DNA of 64,000 nt, taken from positions 182,277 to 246,276 of the forward strand of contig SJOL01003923.1 of assembly GCA_004794785.1 (NCBI GenBank), written 5' to 3'. Source of the DNA: Opisthorchis felineus (Eukaryota; Platyhelminthes; Trematoda; Opisthorchiida; Opisthorchiidae). Made by a program: the position numbers and the translations under genes. The notes below the pieces were generated by a model. It made no database searches. It was not told where the DNA came from and was given only the letters and a program-made list of their open reading frames with translations. Below, piece by piece: positions 1 through 10,588 of the stretch; positions within the stretch are counted from its first letter, which is position 1, and each line of letters begins with the position of its first letter.

Positions 1-570
1 ATTACCTAAGAGGCACAGATGCTGCAGCTGAATGATGCACGGTGAACAAAGCGGTCACTCCTAAAACTTGACCGGCAAGGGTAGAGTGTTCAATGCCGCG
101 CTCCAAGCTGTCCTGGTTTATGGATTACAGACATGGCCACCCCGCGTGAGACACCTCCGAAGGCTCTCTATCTTTAACCTTCGGTGTCTCCAAAGCATTG
201 CGCGGGTCTCGTGAGAACATTAGATCAGTAGTGCTAAGGAACACTCGATGGCTTTCTGAACTACTAATTCTCCCTCGACAGATCAGCTGGCCACACTCCA
301 CAAATTACGCTGGTTAGGGCGAAACCTCATACACAAGAAAGCGCACCCCTCCCCAAAGCTTGTATCAGATGGAGACGACCTAAAGGCGGTCAGTCCATGG
401 CTTGGCAACGAAGCACGAAAGCCCTTACCAGTCAACTCAGTCGTGTAGGTAACTGCCGTCATCCCGAATAGGGGTCGAGGGACGAGACAAAAAATGTTCA
501 GTGACCCTGACAAATATGGTTATGTCATGCAGTTAACGGCGGTCTTGAATCAAGGCTATCGCATTCACTG
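1..570 (+). pseudogene. LINE reverse transcriptase C-terminal relic
   Basis: This is the tail of a non-LTR retrotransposon ORF2. In one frame from about 80 to 448 I read RVFNAALQAVLVYGLQTW, then RHLRRLSIFNLRCLQSIAR, then DQLATLHKLRWLGRNLIH. These match the thumb and C-terminal region of LINE reverse transcriptases, which follows the usual pattern YKAVVLPVLLYGCETW, LRRLEVFDHRCLR, LHRLRWLGH. In-frame stops occur at 212-214 and at two later points. A frame change near 415 gives ALTSQLSRVGNCRHP and further LINE-like tail sequence to about 570. The start of the element lies left of the window. It is dead. The LINE clade (CR1-like or RTE-like) cannot be settled by eye. Confidence 0.75.
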
Positions 571-3500
571 CGTAGCTCTCAATGCCTCCCACAACGCGCA
601 AACAGAACCATTCGACGTCAATGAACCGATTGGGTCATCGCCCCTAACTGGCGGATCTTAGTCTATTATTCTCCTTATCTTCAGATATCTCCAGTTGGAA
701 CCATCGCGTTTTGGTGCACGGTTTTTGAGCACAAAAACTGAAAAGAACGGAAATTCGACTTTTGCTACTGACTTTGGCCGTCAGTTCTTGCCCATTGGGG
801 GTGGGGTTGCAGCCTACCTTTATTTTCGGTCTTCCTTGACTAGTCTTGTCTATATCTGTCTTTCCTTTAATGTGACGAGCTACCTGCTCACCGTTTATCC
901 CACACTCCGTGTAACCATTTTTCGTGGTTTCCAGTTAAATATGCAGCCGTACTGCGCCTTTTTTTCCAGAAAAATTCGTGCCAGAATGTGGACATATCGT
1001 TGGCCGCAACTGCCGCGTAAATACTTTGTGGGCTAGCAACCCGCAAGTGCCGCGCACAGCACAACACACTTGTCGGGATATGGCCGATTCCATTCATGGG
1101 ATGAGTTCTCTGTTGCCATCGGAATCGCGTCCATCCAGTGTTCCCAGTTTCCAGATGATGGTCTAGAAGTGGCGCGCAAGCACGCGCTTTTTCGGCAGGA
1201 CAAGAAAAGCACAAAAACCAAATGGTCCGGTAAGAATCCCAGATTACAAAATCGGAAGCGGGGGTGCAAAAATCATTAACCTCGAAAACCGGGAATGACT
1301 CACTTTAGCTATGACCAAACAGAGCTGTCAATATTCAAGGTACTTTAAAAATCCAAGGATACTCCACAGTATGTGTACAGATACACAGGTTTTGTTGATG
1401 GCCGGTTAAGACAACAACCCAGAGCAAGGTATGGGCAGATCTGAGATGGTCCGCCGAGGGCGAGGTGGACACAGCTGTAGGCGTTTTCCAAACGGTGGAG
1501 GGACAGGCATGAACGAACCAATGAGGCTCAAGGTCACCAACGGAAAACTAGCAGTCCATTGGCTGGCGAAAGTGCAAGGGCGGTAAGACAGCAGTAGCAA
1601 AAAGCCAGCCGTGTTTCGGACCAGGCGATTCGAACAATGCAACAGTCTGGTGGGAGAGCTCTACCTAGTCTGCGGTAATAATGTCGTGCTAGTAAAACAA
1701 AACCGAAAAGCTCAGCCACACGAATGCATTCGTCCTTACTCTGATCCATCCGGAGCAACCTTTTTCTAAGAGGTAATCTGAGTGGATGAAAAACTCGTGC
1801 ATCCGAGCCACGATGAAAGAAACGGACACTTTATAGAACATGAGACCATTTCGAACGCTATTGTCGACCGCAGTGCGCAGTAGAAACTAGCAAGCGAAAC
1901 CATAAGTCGACAGTTGAGATTGAGAATTTAAATTATAACGGAAAAGCACAAAATACAAGTGGGCTAGCTTGGGCACGGACAGCAAGGTCTTCTTTTTATA
2001 GTAAGCAAAGGTAGGAGCATTTCTCTGTAGTTACTTTCACATCTCTTTGAGTGAAAGTCCTCATTTGGTGCACCACAAACTTCCTTGTACCCTCGTTTTT
2101 CCTCAAGTTGCCTAGCTGGATCTACAGTTCGTGATCAAGTGTGTTTTATCCTGCGTTTGATATCATCCGCACCAAATCATGAGCAGTCTGGGAGTTTACC
2201 TATATGTTGATGAAAACCAAAGTACTTCTTTACGATTACACTCACAGAGCGAATTTTTGGCAATGTATAACTACGGAAAACCTAGAGCTCCCAGAAACTT
2301 GCTGCAATTTACTTAATTCAGGTTGTTGATCATATCCTTAAACATGATCCTGACGACTATGGGGTTTCAGGTGACTTACTAGAAGACACAAGTCAGGCCA
2401 CCAGATGACTGGTGGTGGGACCACAAGAGAAATCCACGGCATAGACTGACCAATTCATGACGTTGGTGCGAATAAACAAGCAAGACCAACTATTGTCGTA
2501 CAAACTACCAATCATAAGCAGTCAACTTTCCAAGTACTGTACTACCTGAGGAGCCATACAGCCCTATCCATTAAAAGAAAAGACGAGGTCTAGTATGCAC
2601 CAGGAGTCAACAAATCATTATCTGAAAGTGACCTAACCAGTCCGTACGAAGGACATCATGCTAGGTACTCTGGCGTACAAAGTACTGAGAACAAAATTGC
2701 AAGACCACTTTACCAGAAAGATGCTAACATATTTCTATAGTTTGAAAAAATTTTGAGTGTTTTTTAGACACTCTGACAAATGAGGAAACAATGACTATAT
2801 GCACATTATGGACAGGAATATACAACGGCATAGGGTTAAAATAGGCGCTTGGGTAACCGTGAGATATACACCCCATAACTGATTCGAAACAGCAGAGAGT
2901 GCAGCAGGTTCACTTGAGACGGTGCATTGAATACATGGCCTCGTTTTGGCGCCCATTAGGATTGCCCGTCCCGTGTTAGTTGGTGATAGGGAAGGTAGTA
3001 GGGTGGTATCACTCAAAGTGGTAAGGACGAAAACTGTTATTTGAACTCACCTCCCAAGGTATCAGTGAAACTCGATAGTTACGTGTTAGCAGTACTCAAG
3101 ACTGCGCAGGGCGTGTACGGTATAGCGCGTAGGGAGCGATGTTTTACACATGAATAGGAAGGCCAAATTCATTGATGGGGCTAGGATGGTGAAAGACTGA
3201 CGATCCTTTTGAAAATGGGTTCTCCGTTCTCCCGATGCTGACCTGACCGAGTTCGTGAATCTCCTGCTGTTGGCCTATATGTGACCTGACTAAATAACGC
3301 TGAGTGCATTATTCAAGTATATTAGTGTCGGAACAGCCAATGCATCTGATGAGTTAACCATAGCACAAACAGTCGGTGAGGCCACTGTCCCATAACAAAG
3401 TTAACTGTGTCAAGTTTCATCTGCCACTTCATTATCATCAACTTTGAGAACCGCGTACCTGTTTTACAGTGGTTATAACTACCACAGTTTCGTTCGCCGA

Positions 3501-4836
3501 TGGTCTGGGGAAGTAGCAGTAGATAGCTAGGCATTGGAGGCTGAAATTGATGTCATCTGAAAGTGAACTTAAGAAACTTTCCGTAGATCTTAGGTTTTTT
3601 GTGGACACAGGTTGCTTCCACGTCTCCTGCTCCGTCCAAGTTAAGTAGGCGAATGACTTCCGACCCAGTGTAGCTAAGTATCTACGTATTACTTCTACCT
3701 CAGCGTCCCAAAGGTGGGTCAGCTTTGGCACAAAACTCGTAGTTACTCTCCTCCGATATGTCTAGGCCAATGTGTCAGATGAGCGCGTCAACCCAAGCTT
3801 GGTAAGGGAGAATGCAGGCAAACGCAGGATTACCAGAGGGAAAGTGAACCAATGGCATAGACAACTCTGATGTAAATAAACAGTTAGCGAAAGGTGAGAG
3901 GCAATTCTGAAAGATGTGACACAGATACGTAAAACCAGCAATCTGGGAGACACTCTAAAACGTCTATGCATACTCTAACTGAACAAAGATAGATATTGTG
4001 TGCATTGATAAGAATCCACGGTGAAATACGTCTGACGAACTCCAGTCAAGTGGTAGCTTTTCACTTTGATGAAACAAGTGAATCTTGAATATGAACTCAT
4101 TCACACACGGATCGTCGTAAATTTTGTCAACCCGTGGCAGTACTTCAATGAAACTTTTGATCTTGCAGACGGGACTTTATACTTTACTATATCCCAGGAT
4201 AGCTAATTCAAAATTATCAACTTTAAGTCACAATCTTGCGCCCTTATTATTATTATCAGAAACCCTCTCACACCATCTAACAGAACATCCGTTTATTCAC
4301 GGAAGTGAAATCTAACAGACTAGCATCTTTCTGCAAAAGGATTGTTTCATTTCTTCAGCATAAAATCAACACTAGTACAGAACTACATGTTACGGGATTC
4401 TACAAGGTATTATGAATAGTAATTGTGATGTGTGGTGGAATATAAAGAATATATGTTGTTTGTCTTTGCTGGATTGCAAACAAGTAGCTGCTGATTTGAA
4501 TAGAAGCTGCTGTCGTGCAGGTCCAAAGCACATGAAAAGCATATGACGTGTGACCAGTGTGATTAGACCGCAACGCTCCGACTAGTGGTGTCAGGATGGT
4601 GTGACACTCCTGCAACCGTGACACCTGGTCATCCCAATCAGAATGACTCATCCATGGAACACAATGGACGACGTCCTGACGCTATCAACTTTACTTTGTA
4701 CCGTAGCAGCCGACAAAAACCTCAGTCTAGATCGATCGCTTGCAGTTAAAGTCTTGATTAATGAAAGGATCCCGTTTACTATAATAATAGTAACAATCAT
4801 ACTCATAATCGTTCAGCTGAAACACCTTTTCAGTGC
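571..4836. other. Gene-free stretch, no recognised content
   Basis: I see no recognisable exon, RNA gene or transposon domain here. Several open frames of 60 to 113 codons occur on both strands, for example 695-1036 on plus and 3438-3731 on minus. None has a family signature, and they overlap each other on opposite strands as chance frames do. The stretch is probably old, decayed repeat sequence. The first 100 bp or so may be the 3' UTR of the LINE relic to its left. Confidence 0.4.
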
Positions 4837-4985
4837 TTAGCTGCCATGCCACCCGAGGAAAGCATGAGGGATGAGACACTGCCAGGTTGCCCAAGCCTAG
4901 AAAAGAGCATCCGAGATGCCGGCGTTGGGTTCGAGCCACGGACCTGTAAGTTCGCACCTTAACCACTGAGCTATCTCAGGCTCCA
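4837..4985 (-). repeat. tRNA-derived SINE, family A
   Basis: Read on the minus strand, the right end begins like a tRNA. It has an A-box-like TAGCTCAGTGGTTAAGG at about 4958-4974 and a B-box-like TGGCTCGAACCC at about 4927-4938, with the spacing expected of an internal RNA polymerase III promoter. A tail follows that is shared with other loci here, including CTAGGCTTGGGCAACCTGGC and a GCTTTCCTCGGGTGGCATGG-like end. The acceptor arm does not pair properly, so this is a SINE head and not a working tRNA gene. Confidence 0.65.
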
Positions 4986-6239
4986 TGTACTATGCTGTTT
5001 GAGTAAGTCATTCTGACTCTACCGTCGATTTGTGCTGGATGTTTTTTTAGGAATACCTTGCATCAACAGAAGCATGGACGGCCGAGAGTACTTCGTCCCA
5101 AAGTTGACACCCCAGACAGAACTCTAACAAAACACACGTGTAGTGCAGGCTTAGCACAAAAGCTGGATAAACGCATTGGCCCTTTTTATAACGACATTTC
5201 AGCACGATGTATTCCGCTGCTGTGCATGCCAGAAATTTTCGAAAATCTCTGTTGCATGAAAGGAATTTCTGAGGGTAATTATTTTTGGCGCATGAGCTAC
5301 AGTTTTGCTGAGCTTGGATGTGGTAGTGTACATCAGTTCGGTTGCCAACTAAGGCGGATATATTAGCACAGACACCAATTCTGGACACCATGACACACAT
5401 TCCTGTCTCATATTCTGCTAAGTTCTTAGCTTTCCAATGTTTATTGAAAAGTCCGTACAACGTCGAATTAGGTGGAAACATTTATGCACATCAGCCGAAT
5501 CAGAGAATTTTGCCACGTGTAGGACCTTAGGAATTTTCACTTAATTTTACGTGCGCCTGAATTATCCCATAACAAAAGAGTCAAACTTACTTTCAATTTA
5601 TTGTAAGAAAACCGCTAGTTTTGTTCGTTTCATAGCTGTGTTGGTTCGAGACAGTGCCGCCTTGCTTCGTCATTTTTATGGTCAGCCTAAAGGATTAAGC
5701 CAAATGATACAACGGCTGACATTTAGCCTAGAAAAAGTTGTTGTGCAAACATACTATCAAAACTGATCACGATGATCATGGTAGGATCGGTGTTTTCTGT
5801 GCGTTCTGCAATTTACAGAATGGCGTCCAAGGTTGCTGCTTATAAACGAATGATATTGCCGTTTTTAGGGACTACACAAAATTGGGTTGTTAGTTTTTAG
5901 AACTACAGATGTCACAGTTTCTGCTATTATCCGTTGCATGCTTCCGAATCTCCAGTATGATATACAAAAGCTTACACCTTTGGTTTAACGCATTAAGTGG
6001 GATTTTTCCTCGGTACTGTCGACAACCATGTAACTGATCAATGAATTTATACCAGACGAGCCTGGTTAGCATAGCCAATGGCCAAAATCATGCACTTACA
6101 CGTATCGGTGACACTCATCGATCAGTATCACTTGTTGCATGGGGACGCCCGCACTATCCATACCACCAGTCCTCCCTGCCACCTGTCTACCTCAGCACGT
6201 GTTTTCGGGTACTGGCTGGAATTGGCTGTAAACACCTGG
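4986..6239. other. Gene-free stretch with two overlapping chance frames
   Basis: A minus-strand frame of 144 codons (5047-5481) and a plus-strand frame of 102 codons (5058-5366) overlap here. Neither shows a domain I recognise, and both are cysteine-rich and uneven in composition. I read no splice-bounded exon. The stretch is best treated as non-coding. Confidence 0.35.
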
Positions 6240-6420
6240 CATCTGGCACGGAATGAGGGATTAACGCATAGCTCTTTTTTTCCGCTCAGCTGTAAACTAA
6301 TTTGGTTATAATGGGAGACCCAACTTAGTCCAAGCGGAATCCCTCCTTTATGGTATTCTTCTGCTGAATGTGCCGCACAAAGGCCACCTAATGTTTCAGT
6401 CGACAGGATATTCGAGACAG
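6240..6420 (-). repeat. Dispersed repeat unit, inverted and partial
   Basis: On the minus strand this contains the upstream half of the repeat that elsewhere carries a hammerhead-like core. The shared pieces are a CATTCAGCAGAAGAATACCAT segment and an AACCAAATTA-like segment, also found near 9.05-9.15 kb, 31.1 kb and 23.6 kb. No CTGATGA core was found next to it, so this copy is partial. Confidence 0.5.
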
Positions 6421-7499
6421 CGCAGTGCATTTCTTTAACGCGACACTACTCATAAGGTTGCTCAGCAACCTCATTATTAGTGTTCCTTCATTTGATCTTG
6501 TTGTACCAAGTAACATGTGTGATAGCGGTCCAGCTTTTAATGGTTGCCGTGTACAATGTAGTCATAATTTCCCCCAGTGCCCTGTATACTGGTATAGTTC
6601 ACCATGAGAAAGACAATTTAGCATGTGTACCTCAACCAGCTAAGACGATAAGCAAACCAACAACAACCAACCAACCACGTCTCGCAAGTTTCGCAGCATT
6701 ACTCACCATGCAGTTCGCATGCCTAGAGAAACACTTGGGGATTTAGTTGTCTCCGGAAGATTTCAACATGGCCATTTTTGTAACCTGTGTGGTAAGCAAT
6801 GTTCTTTAACCGATAGCTTACTGGTGTGTCCGTATATGCCTGCTTGAGGAACCTACGAAGATAGTGAGACAAAGATTAACGAGTGTAAAACTGTAAAGTT
6901 CCAGAACGAAGAACAGGGACTGGCCTAGAACATGGAATTCGATACATGGGAAGACAACCTTTGTCGACTGAAGGACAAATAGATGAGATACTAGGTTGGT
7001 TCACAAGTAGCTTGGGCTAAACAAGAACCATTGAGTAGTTTGATCGCATGTCGCTTATGGTTCTCATTTGGACTGTCACCTAGACGAGACAAGGAAACAA
7101 AGAATCCATAGGTAAAAGGCTGCCAGCCAAATGCTGAAAGGTTTTTGGAAATTTACTGGAGATAATTTTGTCTGAATAAGTAAGCCGAACTTCAACGTGT
7201 ACTTTAGACGCAGTTTTGAGTACTTGCTCTGCAGTGTAAAGGCCCGAACAAGATTTTCTTATAGAAAAGAGTTGAATACGCATATCATTGGAGTCAATGG
7301 CTAGAAGGAAATAATCGATATGCATGGTACGGGTATAATGCAGGCAAGTGAAAAATCGGTCAAATATTCCGTCTTATTTGCCAGTTTGCTTACTTTGCCT
7401 ACAGCACTTATGATCAAACAATCCGTTTCTCGGTTCCTTCTGTTCACAGTCGAGTCTGTTGACTCCCTAGACGAATTAAAATATCCAGAAATTCCTTCA
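6421..7499. other. Gene-free stretch, nothing recognised
   Basis: I found no exon, RNA gene or mobile-element domain here. Open frames are under 90 codons and overlap on both strands. Confidence 0.35.
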
Positions 7500-7740
7500 T
7501 TTGTACACCAATTTGGTTGTAACAGGTGTCTCAACTGAATCCCAGCTGAATCCCTCGCTCATGACAGTACCTCGCGTGTGAGTGTATCTGGGAAAGTTCG
7601 TACCATCTGAACTCAAGCAGAACAGAAGTTTGATGGAAACTAGAGGACCTCGCCTCCTGATTGGCCCTAAGAGGGGCGAAACCGATCATGAGCTGTCGAA
7701 GGTCTTTCAGCAACCTGATGAGTAGGTCACTCGAGGAAAA
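7500..7740 (+). repeat. Dispersed repeat with hammerhead-like core
   Basis: The right half (7594-7740) carries the repeat in plus orientation. The left half (about 7500-7560) carries the upstream part of the same unit in minus orientation, giving a foldback layout. The core at 7657-7682 reads CTGATTG, then GCCC, a TAAGAG loop, GGGC, then GAAAC. Stem II is a perfect four-pair GCCC/GGGC helix. The catalytic CTGATGA is altered in its last two positions, so this copy should be inactive. The flanking TTTGATGGAAACT and CTTTCAGCAACCTGATGAGTAG are shared with the other copies. Confidence 0.6.
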
Positions 7741-7859
7741 TTATTCAGACTTTGCGCTCCTTCAGACTATTGTCAAATAACCTGAATTGCCAGTGTTTCT
7801 TATCACAGACATTCTTGTTTTCCTGTTCTGCTCAAACAGAACTCCGGTTCGGTGTCTGT

Positions 7860-8040
7860 ACGACAGACAGCCAACTGCACACCACTACCGGGTGTGCATA
7901 TATCTGTTCGGCGTTGTTTCCGTTACGGCTAGGTGCCCCTGTAGGAGGAAGTCAGTTTGGCCCGGAATCGAACTTGTGCTGTCAGGGGGAATTTCAAGCC
8001 GCTACCAAGCTGGCCACGTGCCACGTGACCGAGATCACCC
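7860..8040 (-). repeat. tRNA-derived SINE, family B
   Basis: On the minus strand, GTGGCCAGCTTGGTAGCGG resembles a Pol III A box and CAAGTTCGATTCCGGGCC resembles a B box, with tRNA-like spacing. The tail runs on towards 7860 and includes GGCACCTAGCCGTAACGG. The sequence differs from the SINE near 4.9 kb outside the promoter boxes, so I treat it as a separate family. The boxes span about 7963-8030. The outer limits are estimates. Confidence 0.55.
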
Positions 8041-8825
8041 CACTCAGCGCGTGTCCAATATCGTTGCACTCCGTGGCGGATTCCCTATTGGCCCATGCCT
8101 CTGTATCTGACTTCAATGTAGTTTGCTCACGATACGGCGCAGACTAGAAGTGTGGTGTTTTGCGGCGCTGTACGGACCCAGTGGCCAACCCCATTTGTCC
8201 GTAAATTTTCTGTCAATTCGATATTCGCCCATTAGCAGCTGTCCAGTTGTTTTTGCCAAACAGTCTTTACGATCTTCTCCGTGCTCTGCTATCTCTGTTG
8301 TCATTTTGTTTGCTCCCTGAGTTCATTTAACGTACTGACCTGTGACCTCGGTTGTCATACAGAGACCCCTACGGTGACAGTTACAAGTGTCAACAACAGC
8401 CCTCCGAATCGCTGCAGCTTGCTATTTATGATTATACGTACTCGAACTGACCTGTTTCAGAACTGACCCGTGGTTCCTATTGCCTCATCTTCTATGTACT
8501 ACTGTCCTGTTGTCGTTTTCAAAACTGGTCCATTTGATGCCCAATGTCCCAAGTACAGGCGTCTCTACCGATCTTCTCCCTAACTTGGGGTCTGCTTGAA
8601 GACAAGTAGCAACAAAAGCCGCAACTAGCCCTCACACATAGTTTAAAGCTAGGGTCGAAGAAAATTTACCTTGTTTAAATTTGATTTTTGGCTCTGCCCT
8701 CTCGATTACTATCCGGTAGCCAGAGCGTATCACAAAGCAGTCGACCCATAACCTTTACAACTTTGGTTTTCGGACTTCTGTGCACTTCATTACAGGCCAC
8801 ACAAGTGATAGAATCAATAATTATA
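8041..8825. other. Gene-free stretch, nothing recognised
   Basis: No exon, RNA gene or mobile-element domain is recognisable between the SINE head and the hammerhead-like tandem repeat. Sequence just left of 8826 is only weakly similar to the repeat unit. Confidence 0.3.
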
Positions 8826-9290
8826 GAGTTGAGGGGAACTCGGGGACTGCGTAAACCTGATGAGCCCCAAGAAGGACAAAACCGGTCGTGGGCTATCGAA
8901 GAGTATTCAGAAGCCCTGAGACTAGTGTCCTACTTGAGATAAGGAACAAATCAGTTAACCAGTTAACCAACAGAGCCCCCTTTGTGAATTTTGTCTCGTC
9001 AGGCAGTTATGAATTTCGTGCCAACTGAAACATGAGGCGGCCTGCTGCAGCATATTCAGTTGCTTAAAAACATAAACGAGGAATTCAGCTGGGTTCCAGG
9101 TGAGTTTCTCGTCAAAACCAAATTGTTGTGCAAATGAGTGTACTTCGCTGATTCCGTGCTATTTGGGTTCAAGTAGAACATACGGTTGACAGAAACTCGG
9201 GGGCTGCGCCTACCTAATGAGCCCCAAAAAGGACGAAACCGGTCGTGCGTTGTCCAAGAGTTTTCAGCAATCTTATGAGTAGAGTAAAAG
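8826..9290 (+). repeat. Tandem pair of hammerhead-like repeats
   Basis: Two cores lie in direct orientation 357 bp apart. The first (8857-8882) reads CTGATGA, GCCCC, AAGA, AGGAC, then AAAAC. The second (9214-9239) reads CTAATGA, GCCCC, AAAA, AGGAC, then GAAAC. Each has one damaging change, but together they restore the canonical hammerhead order CTGATGA, stem II, GAAAC. Both are followed by CCGGTCGTG and then GTATTCAG or GTTTTCAG. The unit between them contains CCAACTGAAACATGAGGCGG, a TTCAGCTGGGTTCCAGG segment and TGTGCAAATGAGTGTAC, which recur at other loci. A helix I and a strong helix III were not evident by eye. Confidence 0.65.
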
Positions 9291-10138
9291 TCAAGGAGTT
9301 TAAGATAGCTGTAATTTCGACAACGCGCACCTCTCGCATCGCAAGGGGGTTCGGATCTGCAACATTCCGGATGGTAAGCACCCTCGATCTAATGATATTC
9401 GTGTGTTTCTTTATCCGGAGAGAAAGTTTCCGTTGTCTGTGGTTTGAAATGCTCGGTCTGTTTACGCTTTGGTAACTCCTTAATGGACAAACGTTTGATG
9501 ATAGACCCATAAGCCTGACAGTCCTTATCAAGAAGTTGTCAAGTTTTTGGGCAAACTAAACCAGATGCTGTCATTTCACCACACAATATGCACATTCGCC
9601 ACAATGACCTTTAAGATGTCTGTCTAACCATACACCTATGCAGTCAACCGAGCAGTGGGACAGAGGGACAACTGGTAGAGATTAGTTATCGTGCTTTGAG
9701 CTGTCACAGCCTAGGACGCAGAAACGAAAGCTTGAAAAAGTAGCCTTGACAAATATGAATTTGACATACGTTTGAGCAGTTTCGCCAACTACTGAGTGTG
9801 TTCTGTCGCAGGCCATGACGACCCCAGTCTAACCGCAGAAGATTCTGTGAGCCCTCCAGTTACTTGGACCACAAATCTTAGGCTTTTGAAAAAGTGCTCC
9901 AATTGAGGGGAATCGACCATTTTTTCATGTAGCGTTCAAATCAATTCTGTAGAAAATCGGCCGTAAGTAAGAAAGGTCAAATTTTTCCCCCTGGAAACCG
10001 ACATAATGAGTGCATCTCCATGTTTATGTTTTCTTAAGGCTTCAGGGCACTGGTGACGACGTTGTCTTCAAATTGCCATTGGAAAGTACGGAAAATAATT
10101 AACGTCCCAAAAAATTTGATCCATATTTTTACTTAGAA
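9291..10138. other. Gene-free stretch, nothing recognised
   Basis: No coding exon, RNA gene or transposon domain is visible here. The frame at 9214-9531 on minus is antisense to the repeat described above. Confidence 0.3.
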
Positions 10139-10588
10139 TTGGGAAGCACTATAAGTATATTGGAGTCAATCGCTCATGATATAATTCATTGTGGCTCTGG
10201 AATTTATGACTTGTCTTTTCGCTGGTGGGCAACCCAGCATTTAGTAACTGATTGTGATCACTTGTGTTTTTATGCCACCTTCCCTCGACAAGAAGATGGA
10301 TCAGTTTTGGGCGAATTCCACAGGATTTTTTGGACGGTAGCCCATGGACTAATGTGCTTTTCTGCTGCTTTTGTCCAGATTATTTTAGGCCGGTATGCAC
10401 CTCCCTATAGACATAGTGGCCTTTGCTACAAATGTTCATCATTGGACATTGGAGGGCCATTTCTAACAAACTGTTTCAAATTGGTTCCTGTGATTGAACT
10501 CTCATCCTCAGCATTTCCTAAACTGAACTACCTGTTTTACAAAATATTCGGAGCCCAGAACGAAACCCAGGGTCAAAACCTTCCATGA
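10139..10588 (+). other. Unrecognised open frame of 149 codons
   Basis: This is the longest open frame in the left half outside repeats. The translation begins MGSTISILESIAHDI and contains a tryptophan-rich patch (SFRWWATQHL) and a moderately hydrophobic stretch (FWTVAHGLMCFSAAFVQIIL) near residues 64-83. I recognise no family. No promoter, polyadenylation signal or flanking splice signals stand out, and the 3' flank is AT-rich. It could be a single-exon gene, a relic of a mobile-element ORF, or chance. At 149 codons in 64 kb, chance is quite possible. Confidence 0.15.

Noticed and set aside
4927..4975. Possible functional tRNA gene on the minus strand
   Set aside because: The A and B boxes are present but the acceptor and anticodon arms do not pair and a SINE tail follows.
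5047..5481. 144-codon minus-strand open frame
   Set aside because: It has no family signature, overlaps a 102-codon plus-strand frame, and has erratic composition. It is most likely a chance frame.
7941..8030. Possible functional tRNA gene on the minus strand
   Set aside because: Only the promoter boxes are tRNA-like. The body does not fold into a cloverleaf by eye.
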